Shown piece after piece: positions 53,901-61,644 of a stretch of DNA of 64,000 nt; the stretch's first letter is position 1; each line of letters begins with the position of its first letter. A model generated the notes under the pieces. It saw only the letters and a program-made list of their open reading frames with translations, ran no database searches and had not been told where the DNA came from. The translations under genes and the position numbers were made by a program. The stretch lies in the IMG/VR virus record IMGVR_UViG_3300017917_002953, positions 1-64,000 of that record. One strand, given 5' to 3'. This stretch comes from a virus.

Positions 53901-54590
53901 CTCAAGGAGCCCAAGGTCCTCAAGGTGCCACAGGTCCAACAGGTCCAACAGGTCCAACAGGTGGTCAAGGTGCTCAAGGATTTACAGGACCAACAGGACC
54001 AACAGGTCCACAGGGAGCTCAAGGACCTATCGGTGCCCAAGGATTCCAAGGTTCTACAGGTCCAACAGGGTTTGTTGGGCCAACAGGAGGACAAGGTGCT
54101 CAAGGACCTCAAGGTGCTACAGGTCCAACAGGTGGAACCGGACCGACAGGACCTCAAGGATTTCAAGGTGCTACAGGGCCTCAAGGTTCACAAGGTCCAC
54201 AAGGTTCACAAGGAGGTCAAGGTGCTCAAGGTGTTGTCGGTGCTATTGGTCCTGTAGGTGCTCAGGGTGCTCAAGGTGATAAACCATTTGGTGCTCCCGG
54301 ACCGACAGGTCCTCAAGGAGTTCAAGGTTCAACTGGTGCTCAAGGTCCTGTAGGATTTCCTTCAGTTGCGTCAGGTTCTCAAGGTGCTCCGGGAACAGTT
54401 CAAGGTTCTCAAGGTGCTCCGGGAGGAACTCAAGGTGCTCAAGGTGGTGGAGTTCAAGGTGTTCAAGGTTCACAAGGTGTAGCACCGACAGGTGCTCAAG
54501 GAACGAAAGGTCCTCAAGGGGCTCAAGGAAATAAAGGAATTGGAGCTGAAGGTGCTCAAGGTGCTCAAGGTGCTCAAGGTGCGACTCCTT
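48915..54590 (+). repeat. Gly-X-Gln/Thr collagen coding repeats in three adjacent genes
   Basis: Runs of ggt-gct-caa, gga-cct-caa and gga-cca-aca codons at about 48,915-50,310, 51,185-52,600 and 53,200-54,590. Long near-identical stretches are shared by the three genes and could recombine. Produces many antisense and shifted shadow ORFs. Confidence 0.9.
50909..52942 (+). CDS. Collagen-like tail fibre with C-terminal S74 chaperone (copy 2)
   Basis: 677 residues. Head domain 1-93 ('QMINSSAVWVGP') paralogous to copy 1, Gly-X-Y shaft to about 563, then directly the S74 domain ('SDRRLKDNIRPI', 'SIGFIAQDLEKVVPEVVF', 'VNYGQMVSLGIGG') and a short coiled coil. There is no separate tip domain between shaft and chaperone, so after self-cleavage the collagen end itself would be the fibre tip. 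Start overlaps the stop of copy 1. Confidence 0.92.
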   Translation: MANIIIYPQGNVGNTDPHMVFDDGSSKLQFNVKNGFLSLSSSTVSDGVNIGPQNVRVSGATITGPSASLVVGGVQMINSSAVWVGPLEPLIGFQGAQGAQGSKGSTGAQGAQGAQGPIGAQGFQGFTGPTGFVGPNGPQGAQGAQGAQGVTGAQGATGSQGAQGSIGFTGPIGISGSTGIGGGTGFAGATGLTGAQGPSGLRGAQGAKGSQGAQGPQGPQGPQGFKGGTGPTGPQGAQGAQGLNAGATGPTGPTGSQGSQGAPSSVQGSQGAQGAQGSQGPQGSQSAVSGAQGPQGSQGPQGFAGANSSVQGAQGAAGNTGAQGPQGSQSVVSGAQGFTGSQGAQGSQGAQGTNAGATGPQGAQGPQGPQGATGSNSAVAGATGPQGPQGTQGPQGATQGGQGFTGPQGAQGSQGSTGSVQGATGPQGVQGAAGLQGAQGANAGATGPQGSQGAQGAQGPSNGTGPQGSQGPQGSQGAGGLQGSPGPSGPNGPQGFQGVRGPQGAQGVRGPQGAQGSPGFSGAQGATGPQGSQGAAGAQGSQGAQGTTIQGFQGSQGAEGAQGAPSDRRLKDNIRPIVNVLSITKNIQGVLFEWDNKHTKIKDNKSIVFQEAFSGDSIGFIAQDLEKVVPEVVFTDDKGWMSVNYGQMVSLGIGGVQEQKRRLDSIYDRINKLKELI

Positions 54591-54919
54591 CAGATAGAAG
54601 AATGAAGAAAAATATTCGTGAAATTGAAAACCCGTTGGAAAAAGTTATGAAATTAAGGGGTGTTTCGTTTATTTGGAATCAAAATAAAAATATACCAAAC
54701 TATGGTAAAGATATTGGTTTCATTGCTCAAGAAGTTGCACATGTATTACCTGAATTAGTTTTCAAAAAAGATAGTGAAAATTCGTTTTATCAAGTTAAGT
54801 ATCATGATGTTATTGCACTTTGTTTGGAGGCGATTAAGGAACAATCTAAATTGATTGAATTAAGAGAAGAGAGATTAAGTAAGTTAGAAAATAAAGCAAA
54901 AGAAAAGGGACTAATTTAA
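52943..54919 (+). CDS. Collagen-like tail fibre with C-terminal S74 chaperone (copy 3)
   Basis: 658 residues, GTG start immediately after the stop of copy 2. Head 1-88 ('[10 protein letters not shown]'), Gly-X-Y shaft to about 547, S74 domain ('[12 protein letters not shown]', '[18 protein letters not shown]', '[14 protein letters not shown]') and a coiled-coil tail. Like copy 2 it lacks a distinct tip domain. Ends within a bidirectional terminator. Confidence 0.92.
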   Translation: MAENIIITPGSGTIDLTSSLNVTTNLVIETGSLKFKRSTTTIFQMDNTYPNFRVNTNDGLYVINTFVNNYGPLINSTGWLGNRQPTGAQGSQGAVGAQGSQGSQGGSGAQGTKGPQGSQGPQGPQGANGPQGSQGPQGAQGVQGSQGPVGPQGDQGPQGPQGPQGAQGAQGAQGAQGAQGAQGPQGSQGGQGPQGAQGAKGPQGTQGTTPGPQGPQGPQGAIGAAGPTGATGPTGGQGAQGFPGLQGAQGVSGPTGPQGTQGAIGSTGATGATGPTGGQGAQGPTGPTGPQGPQGSQGASGSQGSQGPQGSQGSAGPTGTQGAQGPQGATGPTGPTGPTGGQGAQGFTGPTGPTGPQGAQGPIGAQGFQGSTGPTGFVGPTGGQGAQGPQGATGPTGGTGPTGPQGFQGATGPQGSQGPQGSQGGQGAQGVVGAIGPVGAQGAQGDKPFGAPGPTGPQGVQGSTGAQGPVGFPSVASGSQGAPGTVQGSQGAPGGTQGAQGGGVQGVQGSQGVAPTGAQGTKGPQGAQGNKGIGAEGAQGAQGAQGATPSDRRMKKNIREIENPLEKVMKLRGVSFIWNQNKNIPNYGKDIGFIAQEVAHVLPELVFKKDSENSFYQVKYHDVIALCLEAIKEQSKLIELREERLSKLENKAKEKGLI

Positions 54920-54930
54920 GTCCCTTTTTT
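54903..54930. terminator. Bidirectional intrinsic terminator
   Basis: Stem AAAAGGGACT (54903-54912) / AGTCCCTTTT (54919-54928), loop AATTTA, T-run after. Contains most of the copy 3 stop codon in the loop; also serves the convergent 54,932 gene. Confidence 0.85.
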
Positions 54931-54931
54931 A

Positions 54932-55912
54932 TTAGATATAATCACCAAACATTTCGTTAATTTCTCTTTTTATTTTTTCCCAACTAGGATAATCAGGTGC
55001 CCAATACCTTAAACAATCTCCATTTTCTTCAAGGATATTTATAAAATTTCCATAATACTCTAAAGTTTGAGATGAGCCTTTTCCGTTGTTTAAATAATCT
55101 TTAATTGGTGTGTAAAAATCTCGTATTGGGAGTTCAAGTACTTGTATTTGAGTATCTTTTTTATATGGATGTTGTTTGTATTCCCATTTGCGTTTTGATG
55201 TGTCAAAAATGTCATCAAGTTTATTCCAAACACCTTCATATACATCAGATTCATATGCTGAATTATATGCGTTTGAATGAATTGAATTTAATTCACTATC
55301 CAATTCACTTAAATCGTGGTCTAATAAATAACCCATCGTCTCTGAATCATTAACAACCGATACGACATTTTCCATATTAATGGTTGCGTAATCGGTATTT
55401 TGTTGAGTTGCAATATCTCCAAGTAATTCAGTGTCCGGTTCAACTTGAACACCTTCCAAATTTCTGACAATATAACTGTATAGTAGTTTTAAATTCTCTT
55501 CATCAAGTTCCTCAATAACATCTCTATAAACATCATCAGTGGTGTCCCAATATCTATCCCAATCGGATTCACCGGAAATAATTTCACCTATAGTGTCTTG
55601 GTTAATATCGTTTCTACTTTCACAAAAAAGTTTTTTTAAATCACTTGCGTCGTGTAATACCAAAACAGGTTCTTTTCCTTCTTCAAATCGAACATCTCCG
55701 ATTTGTTTTTCAACTTCCTCTAAAAATTTCTGAGTGTTTGTCTCAGATAAATAAAGAAGATAATCATTTTCCATATAATTGTATTCCAAATCAAGGTCAT
55801 CTAAACGACCTCTCTTATCCATTATTTTAAAAAATGTATCTGAATCGTTAAAATATTTTTCAACGTCTAATTCGGTGTTATTAAATAATTCTATTACTTC
55901 ATCTATATTCAT
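54932..55912 (-). CDS. Acidic hypothetical protein
   Basis: 326 residues, very acidic, helical with Asp/Glu/Tyr-rich stretches ('DDVYRDVIEELDEENLKLL', 'SAYESDVYEGVWNKLDDI'). The C-terminal part ends 'DCLRYWAPDYPSWEKIKREI'. It shares composition with the C-terminal half of the 56,230 protein, possibly a related acidic domain. Not recognised. TATTTATA lies 3 nt before its ATG. Confidence 0.65.
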   Translation of the reverse strand: MNIDEVIELFNNTELDVEKYFNDSDTFFKIMDKRGRLDDLDLEYNYMENDYLLYLSETNTQKFLEEVEKQIGDVRFEEGKEPVLVLHDASDLKKLFCESRNDINQDTIGEIISGESDWDRYWDTTDDVYRDVIEELDEENLKLLYSYIVRNLEGVQVEPDTELLGDIATQQNTDYATINMENVVSVVNDSETMGYLLDHDLSELDSELNSIHSNAYNSAYESDVYEGVWNKLDDIFDTSKRKWEYKQHPYKKDTQIQVLELPIRDFYTPIKDYLNNGKGSSQTLEYYGNFINILEENGDCLRYWAPDYPSWEKIKREINEMFGDYI

Positions 55913-55915
55913 ATG

Positions 55916-55923
55916 TATAAATA
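55916..55923 (-). promoter_or_regulatory. TATTTATA upstream motif (minus strand)
   Basis: Reads TATTTATA on the minus strand, 3 nt before the ATG at 55,912. Confidence 0.3.
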
Positions 55924-55924
55924 C

Positions 55925-55953
55925 AAAAAAAGGGACAAATATTATGTCCCTTT
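55925..55953 (-). terminator. Intrinsic terminator of the small minus-strand gene
   Basis: 9-bp stem AAAGGGACA (55929-55937) / TGTCCCTTT (55945-55953); on the minus strand it is followed by a T-run. Confidence 0.75.
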
Positions 55954-55978
55954 GTGAATTTTTTTAACTCCTGAAAAA

Positions 55979-56140
55979 TTATTTCGATGTTTTATTAACA
56001 TTATAATATTTTTCAACCGTTTTTTTGATGGCTGATTTTATACTTTCAGTTTGTTGTTGTTTCACAGCTTGAGCTTGTTGAGTTTGAACGGCTTGTTGTT
56101 CAGGTGTTTGGTTTTGCTTATTTTTGCATCCACATCCCAT
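55979..56140 (-). CDS. Small Cys/Gln-rich protein
   Basis: 53 residues: 'MGCGCKNKQNQTPEQQ', a Gln-rich middle, and a Lys-rich helix ('SIKSAIKKTVEKYYN'). The N-terminal GCGCK could bind metal or be a modification site. Bounded by a terminator downstream and two TATTTATA motifs upstream on its strand. It fills the 55,913-56,229 gap. Function unknown. Confidence 0.6.
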   Translation of the reverse strand: MGCGCKNKQNQTPEQQAVQTQQAQAVKQQQTESIKSAIKKTVEKYYNVNKTSK

Positions 56141-56167
56141 GATGATTGATTTATTAAAGTTTATTAT

Positions 56168-56199
56168 TATAAATACTAATTATAAGAGAAATATAAATA
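56168..56199 (-). promoter_or_regulatory. Two TATTTATA motifs (minus strand)
   Basis: Minus-strand TATTTATA at 56168-56175 and 56192-56199, 27 and 51 nt before the small gene; on the plus strand they read TATAAATA, upstream of the 56,230 gene. A plus-strand near-match TATTTATT is at 56207-56214, 15 nt before ATG 56,230. Confidence 0.35.
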
Positions 56200-56229
56200 A
56201 AAACGATATTTATTAAATAAAAAAAGTTT

Positions 56230-57990
56230 ATGAAATTTTCAGAATATATTCTTGAGGGTAGAGTTGATGATTTTAAGTTAAAATTTGGAAAGAAGTTTTC
56301 ACCTCAAAATTTAGAAAAAATAGTTAAAACAATTGCGCCAAAATATTTGAGTTGGGTTGGGAAATTTTTTGATGAAGTTGCGTTTGATACAAAATTTAAA
56401 GATTTGGTTGGTGCGTTAAAAAGATTTGAAACTATCTCAACAAATTTACCATTAACAGACATTAACCAATATAAATCGGTTGATGAACTAGTGAATGCCA
56501 TTAGAACTTATGATAATCGTGTAAGACGAGATGTTAAAGAAGTTAAAGGAGGTAAAGTTGTTTATGATGACGGAAGATTCTTTGTTGTGAATCCTTTGAA
56601 TTATGAGTCATCATGTTATTATGGTAAAGGAACCAAGTGGTGTACTGCAGCTGAAACGGATACTCATTTCAAGAGATACAATGAAGATGGGAAATTATTT
56701 TACATGATTGACCGAACAAAACCAAGTAATGACCCTAATTATAAAGTTGCGTTATTAAAAAAATTCGATGGGGAAATGTCATTTTTTGATGCAAAAGATG
56801 ATAGAGTTGATTTTGAAGGAATCGTTGGTAAAGATAAATTTGATGAAATCATTGGTAATGTTGATAAGTTTTTACAAGAGGTATATCCTGAACAATTAAA
56901 GATTTTTGCGGATAAAATTGCCGCCAAGAAAGAAAAAGAAAGATTAGAACAATTAAGAATTCAACAAGAGTTAAGAGCGAAGTTGGATGATGCCCAAGAC
57001 AGAAGAGAATCCGGAGAATGGGATGGTGATTTGGAAGATATAAGTGATGAGGGTGTTAGAGCTTATGCATTATTACAATGGTTGGATGAATATGATACTG
57101 ATGTTAGAGTTAAACAACCGGGAGATGATGCTAAAATATTAGAGATTGAAACTGAGATTCAGAGATTGGATTCGGAATATGATAATAGTGAAGACCCAAG
57201 ACCTGAGTTATTGGATGAAATCTCAGAATTAGAAGAAGAACTTGAAGAATTAAAAAGTAGAATTGATGTGTATAACATTGTTCCTGATGGGTCTTATTAT
57301 GATATGACCCAATTTGAAGTATTAGCTGATGGTTATAGAGATAAAAGATTCGCGGTTGGTGATGAAGAAGAGGTAAAATCAAGTGCATATGATTCGGTAG
57401 AAAACTTAATTGATGATATTGGATTTGAGGGGTTTGGTGAATCATTCTTAGAAGATTATATTGATAAAGATATAGTTAAACAATACGCCCATGATTTTTA
57501 TTATGATGATGTTTATGAATCACCGGATGCTTATTTTGAAGACAACCAAAGAGAATTATCGGATACTCAAGAGGAAGAGATTAGAATTAAAGAAAGGTCG
57601 ATAGGTAAAATACAATCACAAATAGATTCATTAGAGGAACGAATGAATGGTAATTATGATGAAGATATTTCAGAAAAAATTGATGAACTTAGGGGGATGA
57701 TTGATGAATTAGAAACTGAAATTGAAGATATAAAAGAAGACCCACAAGGAGATTTCCCGGATGAGTTAATGGAATCAAAAATTGATGAATTAGTTGATGA
57801 TGTATTATATGACCCAAAAGATTGGCTTCAAAGTTATGGTTTTGAATTAAAAAATTTTATTAACCAAGAGGATTTTATATGGGGGGTAATCGATGCTGAT
57901 GGTTATGGACACACACTTAATCGATGGGATGGTTCCGATGATGAAGTGAAGGTGGGAAACACATGGTTTCATGTAATGAGAATTGACTAA
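56230..57990 (+). CDS. WCT-motif protein with capsid-targeting-like N-terminus
   Basis: 586 residues. 'MKFSEYILEGRVDDF' closely parallels the T4 capsid-targeting peptide MKTYQEFIAE, cleaved by gp21 after Glu. Then a helical region, 'VVYDDGRFFVVNPLNYESS', 'YYGKGTKWCTAAETD' (W137-C138), 'HFKRYNEDGKLFYMIDRTKP', the core shared with the 22,554 and 43,428 proteins. About 240-586 is an acidic, mostly helical region with coiled coils. Likely packaged in the capsid and injected; biochemical activity unknown, the conserved Cys being a candidate. Confidence 0.75.
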   Translation: MKFSEYILEGRVDDFKLKFGKKFSPQNLEKIVKTIAPKYLSWVGKFFDEVAFDTKFKDLVGALKRFETISTNLPLTDINQYKSVDELVNAIRTYDNRVRRDVKEVKGGKVVYDDGRFFVVNPLNYESSCYYGKGTKWCTAAETDTHFKRYNEDGKLFYMIDRTKPSNDPNYKVALLKKFDGEMSFFDAKDDRVDFEGIVGKDKFDEIIGNVDKFLQEVYPEQLKIFADKIAAKKEKERLEQLRIQQELRAKLDDAQDRRESGEWDGDLEDISDEGVRAYALLQWLDEYDTDVRVKQPGDDAKILEIETEIQRLDSEYDNSEDPRPELLDEISELEEELEELKSRIDVYNIVPDGSYYDMTQFEVLADGYRDKRFAVGDEEEVKSSAYDSVENLIDDIGFEGFGESFLEDYIDKDIVKQYAHDFYYDDVYESPDAYFEDNQRELSDTQEEEIRIKERSIGKIQSQIDSLEERMNGNYDEDISEKIDELRGMIDELETEIEDIKEDPQGDFPDELMESKIDELVDDVLYDPKDWLQSYGFELKNFINQEDFIWGVIDADGYGHTLNRWDGSDDEVKVGNTWFHVMRID

Positions 57991-58017
57991 TTTTCTTTTA
58001 TTCATATTATTATTTTT

Positions 58018-58797
58018 ATGGGTAGAAAAAAGAAAATATCATTCAAATTGAATCCGGAATGGATGTTGAAAGAGCCATTGGATTTCGAATACAACAAGTA
58101 TACTTTGTTAGATTATATACAAAAATGCGAAAAAGGTTTTGATAAATTGGAGATTTATCCCGATTTTGTTGAAATTTCTTTGCATTTAGCCAATTTACAA
58201 TCGTTAATTAAAGAAAATACTTTATTATTGACCAACAAGAAATTTGAATCTTGTGATGATGAGATATTGGTTAAAGAATTAACACCAAAAAAACCAAGAG
58301 AATTAACTCAAGAGGAAGAACTTGAGTTAATTAAAACTTTAAAATATTCAAATACTAAATTATTTGATACTTTCAATGTGGCCAAATCAATATGGAATTT
58401 GGCTTATGATAATATTGAAATCTTTATTAAAAAAAATAGAAAAGGAATTGTTGCCGGAAGTGGTTATGTTTATTTCTATGACAAGTCAATTGAAAAGTTA
58501 TTTGTTTGGGAATATGAAATTAAAAAACCAAGAGGTGACAAAAATAATCACAAAACTTATTTAACTTTAATTTTTGAGGGAGAGTTCAAAAAATTCTCAA
58601 TCCCGGAAATTATTGACCAAAATTCAAATTGGAACGAAACTGATTACTACAAACAACTTCCAATTTTTGAGGCTCAATCTTCGCAAAACTTCCCAATGGA
58701 CGCAACATTGGTCCCAATTATCAAAAGAAAAATAATGACATATATTTTTCAAATTGTTAATACTCAGAAGATAAATAATTTTGACTTTGAGGAATAA
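58018..58797 (+). CDS. Hypothetical protein
   Basis: 259 residues, basic start ('GRKKKISFKLNPEWMLKE'), helical first half, then a beta-rich part ('IVAGSGYVYFYDKSIEKLF', 'HKTYLTLIFEGEFKKFS'). No recognised family. First gene of a new run of small metabolic genes; only 27 nt after the previous gene. Confidence 0.7.
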   Translation: MGRKKKISFKLNPEWMLKEPLDFEYNKYTLLDYIQKCEKGFDKLEIYPDFVEISLHLANLQSLIKENTLLLTNKKFESCDDEILVKELTPKKPRELTQEEELELIKTLKYSNTKLFDTFNVAKSIWNLAYDNIEIFIKKNRKGIVAGSGYVYFYDKSIEKLFVWEYEIKKPRGDKNNHKTYLTLIFEGEFKKFSIPEIIDQNSNWNETDYYKQLPIFEAQSSQNFPMDATLVPIIKRKIMTYIFQIVNTQKINNFDFEE

Positions 58798-58815
58798 TAT
58801 GTTTATTATTGATAT

Positions 58816-59031
58816 GTGGGTTTTAATAAGAGATACATATCAAAAAAACAATCATTAACCGCTCTTGAAAATAATAACCTTGTTGGTTATTATGGTCGTG
58901 CGGATATGTTAATATTTGAAGATGACATTAGTGAATTGGTTTATGATTTATATCTTTCAGGAAAAACCGAACATGAAATATTAACCCAAATAAATTTTAA
59001 CACGGAGGAAAAAAACGATGAAGTGTATTAA
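58816..59031 (+). CDS. Hypothetical small protein
   Basis: 71 residues with GTG start ('GFNKRYISKKQSLTAL'), a pattern met at the start of small phage proteins; the ATG two bases earlier is out of frame. Acidic C-terminal half. Overlaps the next gene by 14 nt. Function unknown. Confidence 0.6.
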   Translation: MGFNKRYISKKQSLTALENNNLVGYYGRADMLIFEDDISELVYDLYLSGKTEHEILTQINFNTEEKNDEVY

Positions 59032-59233
59032 AAGAACAAAAGGAGAAAGCGTAATCATTCGAGTGGATGATAAAGATGCTGAGACAAAAGTAAGTACTGG
59101 TACTTGGGCTTATTGTCCAAAAAGCGAGTGGAAAGAATTAACAAGAAGAGCAAAACCTGTTTCAAAAAAAGAAGTTGAAGAAGGTGATGAGGATAAACCA
59201 ATTACCAAGAGAGGTAAGAATAGTAATAAGTAA
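59018..59233 (+). CDS. Hypothetical small protein
   Basis: 71 residues. 'KGESVIIRVDDKDAETKVST' then 'GTWAYCPKSEWKE' and a Lys/Glu-rich tail. Looks like a small beta protein with a flexible tail; not recognised. Confidence 0.6.
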   Translation: MKCIKRTKGESVIIRVDDKDAETKVSTGTWAYCPKSEWKELTRRAKPVSKKEVEEGDEDKPITKRGKNSNK

Positions 59234-59238
59234 TTCTT

Positions 59239-59457
59239 ATGCAAAAGGAGATGGTGAATAATCCTGACCATTACGGAGGTGCTTCGAATCCATATGAGGC
59301 AATCAAGGTAATTGAGGCTTGGGATTTGGATTTTCATTTGGGTAATACTGTAAAGTATATTTCAAGAGCCGGTAAGAAAGAATCGGATAAAGAACTTCAA
59401 GACCTTAAAAAGGCGTTGTGGTATTTGCAAAGAAAAATAGATAATCTACAAAAATGA
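59239..59457 (+). CDS. DUF3310 family protein
   Basis: 72 residues. 'NNPDHYGGASNPYEAIKVIE', 'FHLGNTVKYISRAGKK' and 'DLKKALWYLQRKI' match DUF3310, a common small phage protein sometimes labelled nucleotide-kinase-like but of unknown activity. ATG 59,239 or 59,251. Stop overlaps the next ATG (ATGA). Confidence 0.85.
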   Translation: MQKEMVNNPDHYGGASNPYEAIKVIEAWDLDFHLGNTVKYISRAGKKESDKELQDLKKALWYLQRKIDNLQK

Positions 59458-59900
59458 TTTATTACTTAATCGGACAACCTCATGCTGGTAAGACCACATT
59501 GTCCAAATTATTAAAAGAACACTTGTTCCCTCAAAATGTTGTTCAGATTGACGGGGATGACCTTAGGGATATTTTTCAAAATAAAGATTATTCTGAGGAA
59601 GGAAGACGAAATAATATCAGACGGGCTCAAGATATTGCCATGTTCCTTAATGCTAAGGGTATTGAGGTTATTATGTCATTAGTTTCACCTTATAAAGATT
59701 TAAGGGATGAGTTAAAACAAAAAAGTAATGTGATTGAAATATATCTTCATACTGATGACATACGAGGACGAGAGGAATTCCATGTAGAAAATTATGAAAA
59801 ACCTACCGAAGATTTTATTGATTTAGATACTACAGGAGTTTCAGAATTAAAATCTATAGGTGAATTAATAAATAAAATTGGTGAATATGGAAAAAAATAA
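59454..59900 (+). CDS. CysC-like (APS kinase family) P-loop kinase
   Basis: 148 residues. Walker A 'GQPHAGKTTLSK' (7-18), 'IDGDDLRDIF', 'YSEEGRRNNIRRAQDIA' and 'EVIMSLVSPYKDLRDEL' follow adenylylsulfate kinase order. Shorter than CysC (about 200). It may phosphorylate APS or another nucleotide-linked hydroxyl; phage relatives are often annotated only as kinases. The downstream nucleotidyltransferase suggests a joint two-step reaction, an inference. Confidence 0.75.
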   Translation: MIYYLIGQPHAGKTTLSKLLKEHLFPQNVVQIDGDDLRDIFQNKDYSEEGRRNNIRRAQDIAMFLNAKGIEVIMSLVSPYKDLRDELKQKSNVIEIYLHTDDIRGREEFHVENYEKPTEDFIDLDTTGVSELKSIGELINKIGEYGKK

Positions 59901-60096
59901 CGAAACTCCGGAAATACAATTCTATCTCGCATATTATATGGATAATGGGGAGGTTGATGAGAATGGTAATATGGACATACAACTGAAAACAGCGGTTGTA
60001 CCGATTAAACTTAAAGAAAAATTCTTAGAAACATTTAAAGATAATCCAACTCCAAGTAAGAAAGAAATTTTTAAATTTTTGGATAGTCATGAATAA
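59887..60096 (+). CDS. Hypothetical small protein
   Basis: 69 residues from ATG 59,887, overlapping the kinase by 14 nt. Acidic beta-rich start ('PEIQFYLAYYMDNGEVDEN') and Lys-rich C-terminus. Not recognised. Confidence 0.55.
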   Translation: MEKNNETPEIQFYLAYYMDNGEVDENGNMDIQLKTAVVPIKLKEKFLETFKDNPTPSKKEIFKFLDSHE

Positions 60097-60499
60097 TTGG
60101 GAAAGAAAGACACATGTTCAAGCAGCATTTGCATCATCCTCTTCAAGTAAAAAATATTCTATGTTTGTGGGAAGGTGGCAACCATGGCACCATGGGCATA
60201 GAGCTCTAATTGACCAACAACTTAATAGAGGTAAGAATGTTTTACTTTGTGTTAGAGATGTTGAGATTGATGAGAAGAATCCATTTTCAACGGAATGGGT
60301 TGTTGAGAATTTGAATAACGAATTGAAAGATTTGATTGATGAAGGTCGACTAGTGATTCAAGTTATTCCGGATATTGAAAGTATCAATATTGGTAGAGGA
60401 GTTGGGTATGATGTTATTGAACATTTACCTCCTGATGAAATTAAAAACATATCTGCGACCAAAATTAGGGAACAGATGAAACAAGAAGGTAAGTTATGA
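60089..60499 (+). CDS. Cytidylyltransferase-like nucleotidyltransferase (HxGH)
   Basis: 136 residues. 'MFVGRWQPWHHGHRALI' contains the H-x-G-H signature of the nucleotidylyl transferase superfamily, and 'NISATKIREQ' is the ISxTxxR-like C-terminal motif. Shape is that of NadM/CoaD/ATP-sulfurylase-type adenylyltransferases. Substrate cannot be fixed; NMN, sulfate or phospho-sugar activation are possible. 8-nt overlap upstream and 4-nt overlap downstream. Confidence 0.78.
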   Translation: MNNWERKTHVQAAFASSSSSKKYSMFVGRWQPWHHGHRALIDQQLNRGKNVLLCVRDVEIDEKNPFSTEWVVENLNNELKDLIDEGRLVIQVIPDIESINIGRGVGYDVIEHLPPDEIKNISATKIREQMKQEGKL

Positions 60500-60795
60500 A
60501 ATTTAAAGTAGATATTGACCAATACGCGGAAGGTGCCGTTCTATTGGACGGATTAGAAAGTGCAATCGTTGGGATTGTGGAGGAGTTTGGAAACGGAAAT
60601 CGAATTTTATATTCCAAACAAAAGATACTCAACATTCTCCAAGAAAGAGATTTGATGACACAGGGTGAAGCCGAAGAGTTTTATGATTATAATATACTTG
60701 GATTACATGGTGGTGAACAAAATGCGGTGTTCCTTGATTTGGAAATTACACCAATAAAAAAAGAAGATGGTTGGGAATACCAATTAAAAGATTAA
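60496..60795 (+). CDS. Hypothetical conserved-type phage protein
   Basis: 99 residues. 'SAIVGIVEEFGNGNRILYSK', 'ILNILQERDLMTQGEAEEFY' and 'NILGLHGGEQNAVFLD' look like a small conserved alpha/beta domain met in many phages; no function known to me. ATGA coupling with the nucleotidyltransferase. Confidence 0.65.
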   Translation: MKFKVDIDQYAEGAVLLDGLESAIVGIVEEFGNGNRILYSKQKILNILQERDLMTQGEAEEFYDYNILGLHGGEQNAVFLDLEITPIKKEDGWEYQLKD

Positions 60796-60846
60796 AAAAA
60801 ATAATAATTTATTATGACTTCTCCTAACTATTAGATATTTATTAGT

Positions 60847-61644
60847 ATGGAGAAGTTATTATTAAATGAAACTGATGTTGTGAATCAGTATAATAGATTA
60901 AAAAACATACATAAAGTTGCGAAATATTTTAATGTATCAATATCACCAATTACTAGAATTCTAAAATCAAATGGTTTTGATTTAACCAATCGAAGATACG
61001 ATGTTAATCATAATTATTTTGATGTGATAGATACTGAAGAGAAGGCGTATTGGTTAGGTTTTTTATTTGCTGATGGTTATATTAGAGAAAGAAAATCGGG
61101 TAATTCTCTTGAAATTAAATTATCTATTAAAGATAGACATCATTTAGAAAAGTTCCGTAATTCAATAGGGTCAAATCATAATATAGTTGATGGTTTTAAT
61201 AGGGTGAAATACAAGGATGGTGTATCAAGTTCACATATGTCGACTTTGGCGATTTATTCCAAACAATTAGTTGAGTCAATTAAAAATCAAGGAATTCATT
61301 CAAGAAAAACATTTACAATTGAAAAACCTAATATTGGTAATGATTTAATTCATCATTTTATTCGAGGATATTTTGATGGTGATGGTACTGTTAGGTTTGT
61401 TGAAAAAAAATTAAATGGGACGGGTATTGCTTGTGCTTCTGAAAAGTTTAGAGAATTTATAATCAATGAATTATTTGATAATGGTATTACTATTAAACAT
61501 TATGGGGATATTCATTTACATATTCAAAATAAAGTAGAAAATAATAAATTTTATAATTACATTTACAACAACGCAACGATTTATTTAGAAAGAAAAAAAG
61601 AAATATATGAAAGATTTAGAGAATATTATAAATACAATAATTAA
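60847..61644 (+). CDS. LAGLIDADG-type homing endonuclease (free-standing)
   Basis: 265 residues. N-terminal helix-turn-helix-like segment ('NIHKVAKYFNVSISPITRIL') for DNA contact, then two LAGLIDADG motifs: 'AYWLGFLFADGYIRER' and 'HFIRGYFDGDGTVRF', with catalytic acidic residues. Predicted to cut a specific allele and copy itself. Its last 38 nt overlap the start of the DNA methyltransferase. A TATTTATT sequence is just upstream (60836-60843). Confidence 0.88.
   Translation: MEKLLLNETDVVNQYNRLKNIHKVAKYFNVSISPITRILKSNGFDLTNRRYDVNHNYFDVIDTEEKAYWLGFLFADGYIRERKSGNSLEIKLSIKDRHHLEKFRNSIGSNHNIVDGFNRVKYKDGVSSSHMSTLAIYSKQLVESIKNQGIHSRKTFTIEKPNIGNDLIHHFIRGYFDGDGTVRFVEKKLNGTGIACASEKFREFIINELFDNGITIKHYGDIHLHIQNKVENNKFYNYIYNNATIYLERKKEIYERFREYYKYNN

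Noticed and set aside
49329-54485. Several antisense and shifted ORFs inside the three fibre genes
   Set aside because: They arise from the periodic Gly-X-Gln codons and match the real frames' repeat pattern.
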